This document shows, piece after piece, positions 1 to 8,642 of a DNA stretch of 64,000 nt (within the stretch, counting starts at the first letter, position 1; every line of letters begins with the position of its first letter). Under the pieces are notes generated by a model. That model had not been told where the DNA came from. It did no database searches and saw only the letters and a program-made list of their open reading frames with translations. The stretch covers positions 496,001-560,000 of the forward strand of contig NZ_CP154845.1 in NCBI RefSeq assembly GCF_047302285.1, read 5' to 3'. The position numbers were made by a program, and so were the translations under genes. This DNA comes from Robertmurraya sp047302285. Lineage in GTDB: Bacteria > Bacillota > Bacilli > Bacillales > Cytobacillaceae.

Positions 1-1109
1 CTGTCCCGTTTTTTATTCTTGTTGGGACATTAATGGAATCAGGTGGAATATCCAAGCGTCTAATCAATTTCGCTAATACATTAACAGGTCACTTCCCTGG
101 GGGTCTAGGGATTGTCGTTGTAGTCACATCCATGTTTTTTGCTGCAATTGCTGGTTCAGGAGCAGCTACTGTGGCGGCTGTTGGATCGATACTAATTCCA
201 GCGATGGTGAAAAAGGGGTATGACCGCAAATTTGCAGGTGCGACTCAAGCGATTTCGGGGGAATTAGGTGTTATTATCCCTCCGAGTGTTCCTTTAATAC
301 TGTATGGAGTAGCTACAGGTACATCGATTAGTGCTTTATTTATGGCAGGGATTATTCCGGGTATTTTAATTGGCTCAAGTTTAATTTTTCTAGTTTATTA
401 TATTGCAAAAAAAAGAGGTTATAAAGGTGTTGAAAAAGCAACAAGTGCTGAAAAGTGGAAAGCTTTTAAGGATGCATTCTTAGCGCTACTAATGCCTTTT
501 ATCATTCTTGGGGGGATTTATGGAGGAGTTTTTACCCCTACTGAAGCTGCGGGTATCGCGGTAGCATACGCTTTTATCATCGGCTTCTTTATTTATAAAG
601 AAATTAAGGTGAAAGAGATTATTCCTATTTTAACGAAGTCTGTAATCACAACCTCAGTGGTCATGTTTATTATAGCGAATATTGGTTTGTTCTCTTGGAT
701 TTTAAGTCGTGAACAAATCCCTCAGCATGTCTCGGCATTCTTTACTTCGATTTCAGAGAGTCCGGTTGTATTCCTATTATTAATAAATGTTTTATTACTA
801 TTAGTGGGTATGTTCATGGAAACAGGGGCGGCTATCATTATCTTAGCTCCGTTGCTAACACCTGTTGCGATGAGTTTTGGTGTTGATCCAGTGCAGTTTG
901 GGATGATTATGGTTGTCAACTTAGCGATCGGCATGTGCACACCACCAGTAGGGGTTAATTTATTCATCTCTTGTCAAATTGCTAAGATCAAATTAGAAGA
1001 AATCACAAAAGCTCTAATTCCATTCTATATTGTTATGCTAATTTGTTTGTTGTTAATCACCTATATACCAGGAATCAGTACATGGCTACCTAATCTTTTA
1101 AAGAACTAA
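1..1109 (+). CDS. TRAP transporter large permease, DctM-like (5' end outside window)
   Basis: This is the large membrane subunit of a tripartite ATP-independent periplasmic (TRAP) transporter, which imports organic acids or sugar acids using an ion gradient and an extracellular binding protein. The reading frame is open from base 3, before the first ATG at 33, and the upstream codons give VPFFILVGTLMESGG, the usual family core. So the ATG at 33 is internal and the gene starts outside the window. About 368 residues are visible of a usual ~425. Hydrophobic segments run through the whole protein, with the family-typical stretches GSGAATVAAVGSI, PPSVPLILYG and CTPPVGVNLF. The small permease and binding protein should lie just upstream. 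The downstream isomerase, kinase and epimerase genes suggest a sugar or sugar-acid substrate; that is inference. Confidence 0.93.
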   Translation, partial: VPFFILVGTLMESGGISKRLINFANTLTGHFPGGLGIVVVVTSMFFAAIAGSGAATVAAVGSILIPAMVKKGYDRKFAGATQAISGELGVIIPPSVPLILYGVATGTSISALFMAGIIPGILIGSSLIFLVYYIAKKRGYKGVEKATSAEKWKAFKDAFLALLMPFIILGGIYGGVFTPTEAAGIAVAYAFIIGFFIYKEIKVKEIIPILTKSVITTSVVMFIIANIGLFSWILSREQIPQHVSAFFTSISESPVVFLLLINVLLLLVGMFMETGAAIIILAPLLTPVAMSFGVDPVQFGMIMVVNLAIGMCTPPVGVNLFISCQIAKIKLEEITKALIPFYIVMLICLLLITYIPGISTWLPNLLKN

Positions 1110-1138
1110 AGAAAGAAGAGTATAAATTAAAAGAGGTC

Positions 1139-1261
1139 ATGTATGCGATTCAATTTAACTTAGAGCCAAGGTTTGTATCTTCAATTGCTTTTATTACCAC
1201 TTCAATAAGTGTGTTCACAATTACAATGATTCTATCATTATTAAATAATATTAATTTGTAA
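1139..1261 (+). pseudogene. Small ORF, possibly the C-terminal remnant of a membrane transporter
   Basis: A 40-codon ORF fills the gap between the TRAP permease and the isomerase gene. Its frame is open back to 1094, overlapping the permease stop. The product has one clear hydrophobic segment after FNLEPRFVSSIAFITT. The pattern of a short polar stretch followed by a Thr/Ser-rich last membrane helix resembles the C-terminal end of some secondary transporters, such as the AEC family, but I recognise this only loosely. GAGG lies only 2 bases from the ATG, so translation from here is doubtful. It could be a fossil of an older transporter gene or a tiny membrane peptide. Confidence 0.3.
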
Positions 1262-1274
1262 TGGGGATGGGAAA

Positions 1275-2087
1275 ATGAAACTAGGACTAGGAAGTTACGC
1301 ACTAGCGTGGGCGATTGGAGTTCCAGGATATCCGTTGCCACAACGGCAACTGGATGCAGTCGGATTTTTACGAACAGCACACAAATTAGGAGTCAAACTT
1401 GTGCAATTTGCAGATAATGTCCCCCTTGAGCAATTAGAAGAACGTGAGCTTTTTAAAATAAAGGAAGTAGCAAGAGAATTAGAAATAGAGATTGAAATTG
1501 GAACGAGAGGTACTAGCCCAAATCATTTGAGAAGATTTTTAGAACTGGCCCGATTTTTTGATGCTAAATTGGTCCGGACGATTATTAACTCAGATAACAT
1601 GATGCAGGTTGAAAAGGATATCCATGAAGTACTTCCGTTATATGAGACATCTGGAGTTACCCTTGGAATCGAAAATCATGATCGGCATACGACAGAACAG
1701 TTTAGTCAGCTGTTTAACCAAATAGGAAGTCGTTATGTTGGGGTCTGTTTAGATACGGTGAATTCTTTTGGGGCGCTAGAAGGACCGAACCAGGTTATCA
1801 AAAATCTTGCTCCTTTTATCGTTAATGTTCATGTTAAAGACTTTGAGATAAAAAGAGTGGATCATATGATGGGATTCCTCTTGACTGGAACCCCTGCGGG
1901 AGAGGGGATGTTAGACATTGATCTGTTATTAAATGAACTCAAAGAAGAAAAAAAGGATGTCAATATCATTTTGGAACTGTGGCCGCCATTCGCTAATTCA
2001 ATCGAGGAAACTGTTGAACTTGAAAATGAGTGGGCTGTGAAAAGCATTCGCTTTTTAAAAAAGAAGATTTTAAAAGAGATTGGTTAA
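1275..2087 (+). CDS. Sugar phosphate isomerase/epimerase (AP-endonuclease-2-type TIM barrel)
   Basis: The 270-residue protein has the length and pattern of the xylose-isomerase-like TIM barrel family (keto-sugar 3-epimerases, UlaE, IolE/IolI). Likely divalent-metal ligands are visible in order: Glu in LGIENHD, Asp in VCLDTVN, His in NVHVKDF and Glu in ILELWPP. The start is set by a GGGGATGGG ribosome binding site 4-10 bases upstream of the ATG. The gene sits between a transporter and an AraB/AraD pair. It could therefore convert an imported keto-sugar or its phosphate into L-ribulose or L-ribulose-5-phosphate, for example by 3-epimerisation. The substrate cannot be read from the sequence. Family assignment is firm; pathway position is inference. 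Confidence 0.85.
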   Translation: MKLGLGSYALAWAIGVPGYPLPQRQLDAVGFLRTAHKLGVKLVQFADNVPLEQLEERELFKIKEVARELEIEIEIGTRGTSPNHLRRFLELARFFDAKLVRTIINSDNMMQVEKDIHEVLPLYETSGVTLGIENHDRHTTEQFSQLFNQIGSRYVGVCLDTVNSFGALEGPNQVIKNLAPFIVNVHVKDFEIKRVDHMMGFLLTGTPAGEGMLDIDLLLNELKEEKKDVNIILELWPPFANSIEETVELENEWAVKSIRFLKKKILKEIG

Positions 2088-2163
2088 TGAGACGTTTTGA
2101 AGGTTCAACTACTTTCTATTATTAAAGAAAGCACTAGAAGTGACTGAAATGAGGTTGATTTTC

Positions 2164-3849
2164 ATGGAGAGGAATAGATACACAATTGGGATTGATTTTG
2201 GCACCCAATCGGGTCGAGCGGTGCTAGTGGATATTGGTACAGGAGAGGAAGTAGCCTCATCAGTGAAGGAATATCCAGATGGTGTGATCGATGAATATTT
2301 ACCCGGTACGGATATTCGATTGGAATCGGACTGGGCGTTACAAAATCCGGATGACTATATAGATGTTTTAGTTACGACGGTATCAAAAGTAATTCATGAT
2401 TCACAAGTAGATCCTCAGGATGTCATTGGACTTTCTATTGATTTTACTTCTTGCACAGTTGTTCCTGTTGCATCAGATGGAAGAGCGTTAAGCCAGTTAG
2501 AACAATATAAACATCATCCCCATGCATGGGTGAAACTATGGAAGCATCATGCAGCTCAGGACGAAGCTAATCAACTAAATGAAATGGCAAAGGAAAGAAC
2601 AGAAAGGTTTCTGGAACGGTACGGGAATAAAGTTTCTTCTGAATGGATGATTCCGAAAATATGGGAAGTAGTAAATGATGAACCGGAGCTTTATCGGGAT
2701 ATCGATCAGTTCATGGAAGCAACCGACTGGGTCACCATGCAATTAACGGGAGTAGCGGTCAGAAATAGTTGTACAGCGGGCTATAAGGCGATGTGGCATA
2801 AACAAGAAGGTTTTCCTGACAATGAGTTCTTTAAGGCACTTGATCCGAGTCTAGAACATGTTGTAGAGGAGAAGCTTCGGTCACCTATTCAGCCTATCGG
2901 TAGCAAGGCCGGTGAATTAACAGAGAAAATGGCACGTAAATTGGGGTTGATTCCAGGAACGGCAGTTGCAGTTGGGAATGTCGATGCTCATGTGGCGGTT
3001 CCAGCTGTAAATGTAACGAAGCCTGAAAAAATGGTGATGGTGATGGGTACCTCCATTTGCCATCTAGTACTTGGTGAGACTGAACAAATGATTGAAGGTA
3101 TGTGCGGGGTGGTAGAGGATGGAATCATACCTGGTTTGTTTGGGTATGAAGCAGGTCAAGCTGCCGTCGGAGATATTTTTGAATGGTTTATAACATCTTC
3201 TGTACCTGAGCATTATTTCGAGGAGGCAAATCAAAGAAATCTAAATATCCACCAGCTTTTAGAGGAGAAAGCGTGTAAGTTAATGCCAGGGGAAAGTGGT
3301 CTGCTGACGTTAGATTGGTGGAACGGTAATCGCTCTGTTATAGTGGATGCAGACTTATCGGGAATCATACTCGGGCTGAACTTGCAAACAAAGGCTGAAG
3401 AAATTTACCGTGCACTAATTGAAGCAACAGCTTTCGGAACGAAAAAGATTATTGATGAATTCCGAAATAATGGTGTTGATATTCATGAGTTATATGCTTG
3501 CGGAGGGCTTCCGCAAAAGAATAAATTGTTCATGCAAATTTATGCGGATATTACCAATATGGAGATTCGAATTTCTGCTTCAACGCAAACTCCTGCATTA
3601 GGCTCAGCTATGTTTGCTGCTGTTGCAGCAGGAGAAGAAAGAGGAGGATATAGCAGTATCGTGGAAGCGGCTAAGTATATGGCGAAGCTTCAAGATAAGG
3701 TCTATCGGCCGATTAAGCGAAATATTACAATTTATGAGCAGCTTTATCGGGAATATTGTAAGCTTCATGACTACTTCGGGCGTGGAGAAAATGAAGTGAT
3801 GAAAACGTTAAAAAGAATAAAAAGAGGTGGAGGGGAAAACGATGCTTGA
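2164..3849 (+). CDS. araB: Ribulokinase-like FGGY carbohydrate kinase
   Basis: The 561-residue protein matches AraB in length and domain order. It has an N-terminal ATPase-fold phosphate-1 motif, IGIDFGTQSGRAVLVD, followed by the AraB-type segments DFTSCTVVPV, HHPHAWVKLWKHHAAQ and the C-terminal ACGGLPQKN adenosine-binding region. AraB phosphorylates L-ribulose, and often D-ribulose, at O5 with ATP in the cytoplasm. I chose the ATG at 2164 because GAGG lies 9 bases upstream and the conserved N-terminus begins there; GTG 2140 and ATG 2149 are in frame but lack a comparable site. It overlaps the araD-like gene by 8 bases, so the two are translationally coupled. No L-arabinose isomerase (araA) is present here, so the substrate may reach ribulose by another route, perhaps through the upstream epimerase. 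Confidence 0.9.
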   Translation: MERNRYTIGIDFGTQSGRAVLVDIGTGEEVASSVKEYPDGVIDEYLPGTDIRLESDWALQNPDDYIDVLVTTVSKVIHDSQVDPQDVIGLSIDFTSCTVVPVASDGRALSQLEQYKHHPHAWVKLWKHHAAQDEANQLNEMAKERTERFLERYGNKVSSEWMIPKIWEVVNDEPELYRDIDQFMEATDWVTMQLTGVAVRNSCTAGYKAMWHKQEGFPDNEFFKALDPSLEHVVEEKLRSPIQPIGSKAGELTEKMARKLGLIPGTAVAVGNVDAHVAVPAVNVTKPEKMVMVMGTSICHLVLGETEQMIEGMCGVVEDGIIPGLFGYEAGQAAVGDIFEWFITSSVPEHYFEEANQRNLNIHQLLEEKACKLMPGESGLLTLDWWNGNRSVIVDADLSGIILGLNLQTKAEEIYRALIEATAFGTKKIIDEFRNNGVDIHELYACGGLPQKNKLFMQIYADITNMEIRISASTQTPALGSAMFAAVAAGEERGGYSSIVEAAKYMAKLQDKVYRPIKRNITIYEQLYREYCKLHDYFGRGENEVMKTLKRIKRGGGENDA

Positions 3850-4546
3850 AGATTTAAAAGAAGCGGTGTTACAAGCTAATCTTGAACTTCCAAGGCGAGG
3901 GTTAGTAACGTATACATGGGGAAACGTAAGTGGAATCGATCGAGAGCGAGGGCTTGTAGTGATTAAACCGAGTGGAGTTCCTTATGAAGAATTAACGGCT
4001 AAGCAAATGGTCGTATTGGACCTAGAAGGAAATCAAGTTGAGGGCCATTTACGCCCTTCCTCTGATACACCCACCCATCTATTTCTTTATAAATCCTTGC
4101 AAGAAATTGGTGGAATTGTTCATACCCACTCCCTTTATGCCACAAGCTGGGCTCAAGCGGGAAAAGATATTCCTTCATTTGGAACGACTCATGCTGATTA
4201 TTTTTATGGGTCAATCCCTTGTACTAGAGAATTAAGGAACGAGGAAATCACTCATCATTATGAGTTAGAAACAGGGAAAGTAATTGTTGAAACCTTACAA
4301 GGACATTATCCTCTGCATATGCCAGGTGTTTTAGTGAATCAGCATGCTCCATTTGCATGGGGAAAAGATGCACAACAAGCAGTTCATAATGCGGTGGTGA
4401 TTGAAGAAGTTGCCAAAATGGGGATTCAAACTCTGTTGTTAAATCCCAGTACGAAGCCTATTTCGCAAGTGCTCTTAGACAAACATTTCTTAAGAAAGCA
4501 TGGCGAGAGTGCATACTACGGGCAAAGGGAGGATTGGACATGCTAA
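3842..4546 (+). CDS. araD: L-ribulose-5-phosphate 4-epimerase (class II aldolase family)
   Basis: The 234-residue protein is a class II aldolase/adducin-fold enzyme of AraD type. It interconverts L-ribulose-5-phosphate and D-xylulose-5-phosphate, feeding the pentose phosphate pathway. Visible signatures are TWGNVSGIDR and KPSGVPYEEL near the N-terminus (substrate phosphate contacts), the paired zinc histidines in GGIVHTHSLYAT, and HADYFYGSIPCTR and HAPFAWGKDA further on. The ATG at 3842 follows GGAGGGG at good spacing, so the in-frame GTG at 3827 is not the likely start. The gene overlaps the end of araB. AraD fits the family better than UlaF or SgbE, but those close relatives cannot be excluded by eye. 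Confidence 0.9.
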   Translation: MLEDLKEAVLQANLELPRRGLVTYTWGNVSGIDRERGLVVIKPSGVPYEELTAKQMVVLDLEGNQVEGHLRPSSDTPTHLFLYKSLQEIGGIVHTHSLYATSWAQAGKDIPSFGTTHADYFYGSIPCTRELRNEEITHHYELETGKVIVETLQGHYPLHMPGVLVNQHAPFAWGKDAQQAVHNAVVIEEVAKMGIQTLLLNPSTKPISQVLLDKHFLRKHGESAYYGQREDWTC

Positions 4547-4604
4547 CGAAGTCTTTAGTATGATATATTTAAGAAAGTAAAAATATAACAGAGGAGTATT
4601 TATT

Positions 4605-5240
4605 TTGGAAGAGTCACTAACATTAAAGGAAAAGGCTTATATCGAATTGAAGAAACAAATTGTTGATGGTTTTTATAAGCCAGGTGAATTTTTAACGGAG
4701 CGGGAGTTAGTAGAAGATCTTAAGATGAGCAGAACTCCTATACGTGCTGCGCTGGAGAGACTGGTCCTTGAAGGGTTCATTAATCATTCTCCGAACCAAG
4801 GGCTTGTCGTATCTGAGCTTTCACTTAATAAAGCGGTTGATATTTATGATCTGAGGATTGCGCTCGAGTCTCATATTGTCAAGAAATTATCGATAAGAGA
4901 CTGGACAGATGAAGAAAAGAACTGGTTTATGAACAACCTCCAAGGACAAGAAAAGTGCCTGGAAATGCGAGATTATTCGGAGTTCACGACACTAGATGCG
5001 GAATTTCATAAGCAACTAGTTGTCCTATACGAGAATTCTGAAATTCTCAAAATCATGGAGAATATACAGGATCAACTCCAATTAATCGCCATTAAGGTGT
5101 TACGTAAAGAATCAACTAGAATGGTTCAATCCTACAAAGATCATTTAGAAATTTATCAACATATTATTGCAGGGAAACCAGAAGCAGCAGAATTGATGGC
5201 AACCCATCTCGAATTCGGGAAGAGAATCCTGATATCTTAA
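4605..5240 (+). CDS. GntR-family transcriptional regulator with FCD ligand domain
   Basis: The 211-residue protein has an N-terminal winged helix-turn-helix (about residues 8-70, with the family signature GEFLTERELVEDLKMSRTPIRAALERL) and a helical C-terminal FCD domain (about 85-205), typical of FadR-subfamily regulators. It probably senses a sugar or sugar phosphate and controls the preceding TRAP/isomerase/araBD genes. The start is TTG after a GAGGAG site. The gene is the last of the co-directional block and is followed by a strong hairpin. Regulation of this operon is inference from position. Confidence 0.88.
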   Translation: MEESLTLKEKAYIELKKQIVDGFYKPGEFLTERELVEDLKMSRTPIRAALERLVLEGFINHSPNQGLVVSELSLNKAVDIYDLRIALESHIVKKLSIRDWTDEEKNWFMNNLQGQEKCLEMRDYSEFTTLDAEFHKQLVVLYENSEILKIMENIQDQLQLIAIKVLRKESTRMVQSYKDHLEIYQHIIAGKPEAAELMATHLEFGKRILIS

Positions 5241-5284
5241 GGAAAAAATAGCCTACATTCGTTTCGATCGGGCTTAATAATGTT

Positions 5285-5325
5285 CAGTCAAAGGAGCAAG
5301 GGGGATTTCCAAGCTCCTTTGACTG
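5285..5325. terminator. Bidirectional Rho-independent terminator
   Basis: A perfect 13-bp inverted repeat, CAGTCAAAGGAGC / GCTCCTTTGACTG, separates the convergent gntR-like gene (ending 5240) and the sigma factor gene (ending 5349 on the other strand). The plus-strand stem is followed by TTTAAAATT, and AT-rich bases also follow on the minus strand, so it can serve both genes. Confidence 0.8.
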
Positions 5326-5348
5326 TTTAAAATTAAGTGCATCAAACG

Positions 5349-5837
5349 TTAGTCTGTCGTTCTTAAATTCTCTATCAGTTTCCTACGTGCTCCTTTCCGC
5401 CAAGCCTTAACCGCTGACTCTGATACGTGCTCTACTTCTGCAATTTCCCTAATAGATAGATCTGCTAGTGATGTGTAGAGGACCCATTTCTTTTGATTGT
5501 CGGTTAAATTCGTACAATATGTGAGAACTGTTTCTTTTTCTAACGGTGTTTGTGCAGAATTATCTTCGAGTAAATTCCAATATTCTTCATCAGGTGTTGC
5601 ACATGTCTCTTCGTACTTATGACGTTTTGTTAGCTCTGTTAGAATTCGACCACGAATATACGAATAAGCATAGCTGCTGAAGCTTCCTTTCTTAAAATCA
5701 AAGCGCTCGCTTGCTTGCCATAAAGCAATGAGACCTGTTTGATAGAATTCTCCTTGATATTTGTAAATGTGGAGCGAGTGGATGATTTTCCAAATCATCG
5801 CACCATATTGCCTCTCTAATTCATAAAAATCATTCAA
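5349..5837 (-). CDS. Orphan sigma-70-family RNA polymerase sigma factor
   Basis: The 162-residue protein has a region-2 block (about residues 10-75; FYQTGLIALWQASERFD and FSSYAYSYIRGRILTELTKR match the core-binding and -10-recognition helices) and a region-4 helix-turn-helix near the C-terminus (LSIREIAEVEHVSESAVKAWRKGARRKL, -35 recognition). It lacks regions 1 and 3, as in small alternative or phage/competence-type sigma factors. I see no anti-sigma gene beside it: the neighbours are a catabolic operon and surface-polysaccharide genes. A GGGA site lies 10 bases before the ATG. Its regulon is unknown. Control of the nearby surface-polymer genes is possible, but the sequence does not show it. 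Confidence 0.8.
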   Translation of the reverse strand: MNDFYELERQYGAMIWKIIHSLHIYKYQGEFYQTGLIALWQASERFDFKKGSFSSYAYSYIRGRILTELTKRHKYEETCATPDEEYWNLLEDNSAQTPLEKETVLTYCTNLTDNQKKWVLYTSLADLSIREIAEVEHVSESAVKAWRKGARRKLIENLRTTD

Positions 5838-6052
5838 CGTTTTTCCCTTTCAGGAAAGCGCGCTTACCAAATGTTTTCCTAGGTAGCCTTAACATATCGA
5901 GAATCTGGCATCGGGTCGAATTACAAAAAATGACTCAAATTGAAAAAAAGAGGACCAAATTTGATTTTTCAAGCGATTTTTCGTCAATTAAGTAGAATAA
6001 TAGGGTGAAATTTGAAATTCTAGATGAATTTAAATCGGAGGCATATTTAACA

Positions 6053-6082
6053 AAGATCTCCCCTGATAGTAGGGGAGATCTT
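6053..6082. terminator. Hairpin terminator downstream of the acyltransferase gene
   Basis: The 11-bp perfect inverted repeat AAGATCTCCCC / GGGGAGATCTT lies 35 bases beyond the end of the minus-strand acyltransferase gene. The plus-strand side is followed by ATTTTATC and the minus-strand side by TGTTAAATA. The rest of the 5838-6116 gap shows no convincing gene; a 61-codon minus-strand ORF there overlaps this hairpin and is not supported. Confidence 0.6.
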
Positions 6083-6116
6083 ATTTTATCATTTAGGGGT
6101 AATGAACTAATATATA

Positions 6117-7166
6117 TCATGTTTTAAAAAATTTTTTAGTGATAAGCAAAGTCTCTAAAGGTTTTATAAGAAACCTAACACAACGATTAAATGTTGTTGA
6201 TCCAAGAAGTATTGTTACTACCAATGCGATATTAATTTGAACTAGTAGTCTAATATCTGGTTCTAATTGGTTTAACCATTCTGGGTGTCTTATTAAATAA
6301 AATATAACAATCATATGGAAAAGAAAGATGGATAATGAGTGTGCTCCCCACTTCGTTAATATGCTTTTCTTCTCATTAACAAGATTCAATACAATATATA
6401 TACCAATGAATCCAATGATGTAATGAAATAAAATAGTTGTTATATAAGATTGACCGGGAATAGAGAATTTTTCATAACCAGAAAATCCATAGAAAAGTAA
6501 ATCATAATGAGTAGGATACATACTCAAATAGAGGAAAATCAAGCTTGATAATGTAAAAACACCTATTTTTATGAATCTAAATCTTTGTAACGATACATAT
6601 AAGTTCTTCATCTGTTTTTCTTGTAAATAGAACCCTGCAAGAAAGAATGGTAAAAAAACAAAAGTTCTCAAAATAGAGAGAGTTTGCGTATGCATGTTTG
6701 TGTAATGGGATTGAATTATCTCAACAAGCTCGTCAGCGTATAATCGGGAATAAAAAGATATCAATAGAATAAAAACGATTAATAGTAATTTCAAGATTTT
6801 ACCTAGAGGTAAATGTTTAAGTAATAGTGCTAATGCATACCAAAACCCTAAGCTAACGATGTACCATAAGTGGGTATGAGGTTTCCCAAATGTAAATTGG
6901 AGTTGGGGAAAGTCACCAATGAAATATCGAATAACAGAATATAAGGATTGAAAGATGAAATATAGTAACAGGAGATTAAGTATTTTTTTGAAAGTGGGAT
7001 TTTTGGAAAAATAGCCACTTATGAATATAAATGCTGGCATGTGGAAGGAGTATATAAAATTAACTAGAGTTACTAATCCTTCCTTGCTAGCTCCAATTGT
7101 ATGACCTAGGACAACAAGGAAAATTAGGACGCCTTTTACATTATCCAATTTAATGTCTTTACTCAT
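6117..7166 (-). CDS. Acyltransferase family 3 membrane protein (O-acetyltransferase-like)
   Basis: The 349-residue, strongly hydrophobic protein shows about ten membrane segments. It opens with the acyltransferase-3 N-terminal signature, KGVLIFLVVLGHTIG (catalytic-type His in the first helix), followed by FHMPAFIFISGYF. This family moves acetyl or other short acyl groups onto surface carbohydrates, as OafA and fucose 4-O-acetylase-like proteins do. GGGTG lies 7 bases from the ATG at 7166; the upstream in-frame GTG at 7175 lies inside that site. It sits next to an LCP gene and close to the exopolysaccharide locus, so a role in acetylating a wall polymer or exopolysaccharide is likely but not proven. 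Confidence 0.82.
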   Translation of the reverse strand: MSKDIKLDNVKGVLIFLVVLGHTIGASKEGLVTLVNFIYSFHMPAFIFISGYFSKNPTFKKILNLLLLYFIFQSLYSVIRYFIGDFPQLQFTFGKPHTHLWYIVSLGFWYALALLLKHLPLGKILKLLLIVFILLISFYSRLYADELVEIIQSHYTNMHTQTLSILRTFVFLPFFLAGFYLQEKQMKNLYVSLQRFRFIKIGVFTLSSLIFLYLSMYPTHYDLLFYGFSGYEKFSIPGQSYITTILFHYIIGFIGIYIVLNLVNEKKSILTKWGAHSLSIFLFHMIVIFYLIRHPEWLNQLEPDIRLLVQINIALVVTILLGSTTFNRCVRFLIKPLETLLITKKFFKT

Positions 7167-7256
7167 GTGAATCACCCATTTATTTATACTTGAAAAGAGT
7201 TTAACTGTGTATATTAGGTTAAATTTTGTTAGTTCTTCTCTTAAGAAATTTTTTAA

Positions 7257-7288
7257 AAGGCTAACAGATTCTTTATTCTGTTAGCCTT
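7257..7288 (-). terminator. Terminator of the LCP gene
   Basis: The 11-bp inverted repeat AAGGCTAACAG / CTGTTAGCCTT begins 7 bases after the minus-strand LCP stop codon and is followed on that strand by TTAAAAAATTTC. Confidence 0.75.
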
Positions 7289-7294
7289 CGGATA

Positions 7295-8230
7295 TTAATT
7301 CAATGCCAAATGCTCTTTTAACTCAGTGATAATCGGTTGTTTTTCTTCATCAGAGATAATTTGGTAGTATATCCCATCGATCTTTTGGCCTTTACCTGAA
7401 AGCTGTAACTGGTCAATATTATGTCGTGCTTCCTTATAATTCTTTTGAATATCCATCATGTCATCAAATGACATATTGGTTCTAACATTTTTTCCGAGTG
7501 CGCCAAAGATATCGTCAAATCGAGTTAAAGAGTTAAAGCTTGCCCCTCTATTAATAACGCCCTGAATAACTTGACGTTGTCTTTCTTGACGACCGAAGTC
7601 TCCCTTCGGATCGTTCTTTCTCATTCTTACATAAGAAAGTGCTTGTTCACCGTTCAGGTTAATTTGTCCTTCGTTAAATTGATGCCCATCCTGGGTGAAG
7701 CTACTAGAACTATTAACAGTGACACCACCAACAGCCTCAACGAGATCCTGGAAACCTTCCATATTTACTTTGATATAATAATCAATCGGAATATCAAGGA
7801 AGTTTTCTACAGTTGCCATTGACATTTCTTCGTTTCCAAAAGCATATGCGTGATTAATTTTATCCTGTGTCCCACGACCAATTATTTCGGTTCTTGTATC
7901 ACGAGGTATACTTAACATTTTAACTGATTCTAAAGCGGGATTAACAGTAAGAACAATCATCGTATCAGAACGTCCCTTATCACCTTCCCGTTGGTCGACT
8001 CCTAATAATAGAACAGAAAATGGATCTTGTTCACCAAAGTTGACTTTATCAGTACGTTTATCTGAGATTTCTCGTGAAATTGGCTGATGCATGGTGTCTA
8101 CAGCAGCTGTTAAAGATTTATATATTGAAAAGACATAAGCTCCAATTCCGATAAGTAAAATAAGTAATGTGATGCCAGTTATACGCAACCATTTCCGTTT
8201 TTTCTTTTTATTTCTTTCTTCTCTTTTCAT
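7295..8230 (-). CDS. LytR-CpsA-Psr (LCP) family cell-wall polymer ligase
   Basis: LCP enzymes transfer undecaprenyl-linked glycopolymers (teichoic acid, capsule) to peptidoglycan on the outer face of the membrane. The 311-residue protein has a Lys/Arg-rich cytoplasmic tail, one N-terminal membrane anchor (about residues 17-38) and a single LCP domain. The domain shows LLLGVDQREGDKGRSDTMIV, SIPRDTRTEI and, later, YVRMRKNDPKGDFGRQERQRQ, which carry the conserved Asp and Arg residues for the pyrophosphate. I prefer ATG 8230 over TTG 8248 because GGAGG lies between them, 11 bases before the ATG. It is divergent from the exopolysaccharide locus. TagU/LytR-type is the best guess among paralogues. 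Confidence 0.92.
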   Translation of the reverse strand: MKREERNKKKKRKWLRITGITLLILLIGIGAYVFSIYKSLTAAVDTMHQPISREISDKRTDKVNFGEQDPFSVLLLGVDQREGDKGRSDTMIVLTVNPALESVKMLSIPRDTRTEIIGRGTQDKINHAYAFGNEEMSMATVENFLDIPIDYYIKVNMEGFQDLVEAVGGVTVNSSSSFTQDGHQFNEGQINLNGEQALSYVRMRKNDPKGDFGRQERQRQVIQGVINRGASFNSLTRFDDIFGALGKNVRTNMSFDDMMDIQKNYKEARHNIDQLQLSGKGQKIDGIYYQIISDEEKQPIITELKEHLALN

Positions 8231-8642
8231 TTCATCAAATTCCTCCAAAGATTTACATATTTTTCTGATTCAACCTATAGAATACCAAATAAAAGACGAA
8301 AAGAATATAGCGTATTGAGGTGATGAATGCATTTGTTTTGTAAAACTTTTATGACTTATCTATTAAGTTTTAGTAAAAAGCTACTAAGTTCAACATGAAA
8401 GTAAATAGTATAATAAACCTATTTAATGTAAAAATATGTTATAATGAATTTGTTTGACTTTAAATATAATAAGAAGAAATTTGATTGGTAGAATTAGCTT
8501 TTTATCATTTGAATATATAATAGGAATGTTTTTGATTTTGAAAATAAAGGAAATTACTTAATTTTATAGAAGAAATTGTCGAAAAGTGCTATTATTTAAG
8601 ACGTTCTAAGTTTACATTTCATTACATTTAAGGAGAATACTG
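8231..8642. promoter_or_regulatory. Divergent AT-rich intergenic region before the exopolysaccharide locus
   Basis: The 412-bp gap between the LCP gene (minus) and the Wzz-like gene (plus) is very AT-rich. It contains two perfect TATAAT hexamers on the plus strand, at 8409-8414 and 8440-8445, but neither has a good -35 at 16-18 bp, so any promoter may be activator-dependent. A good GGAG ribosome binding site precedes the ATG at 8643. I see no gene or hairpin in it. Confidence 0.4.

Noticed and set aside
1150..1380. Minus-strand ORF across the gap before the isomerase gene
   Set aside because: It runs opposite to the operon and overlaps the start of a firmly identified gene.
5935..6120. Minus-strand ORF between the sigma factor and acyltransferase genes
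   Set aside because: It overlaps the acyltransferase terminator hairpin, lacks a ribosome binding site and has random composition.
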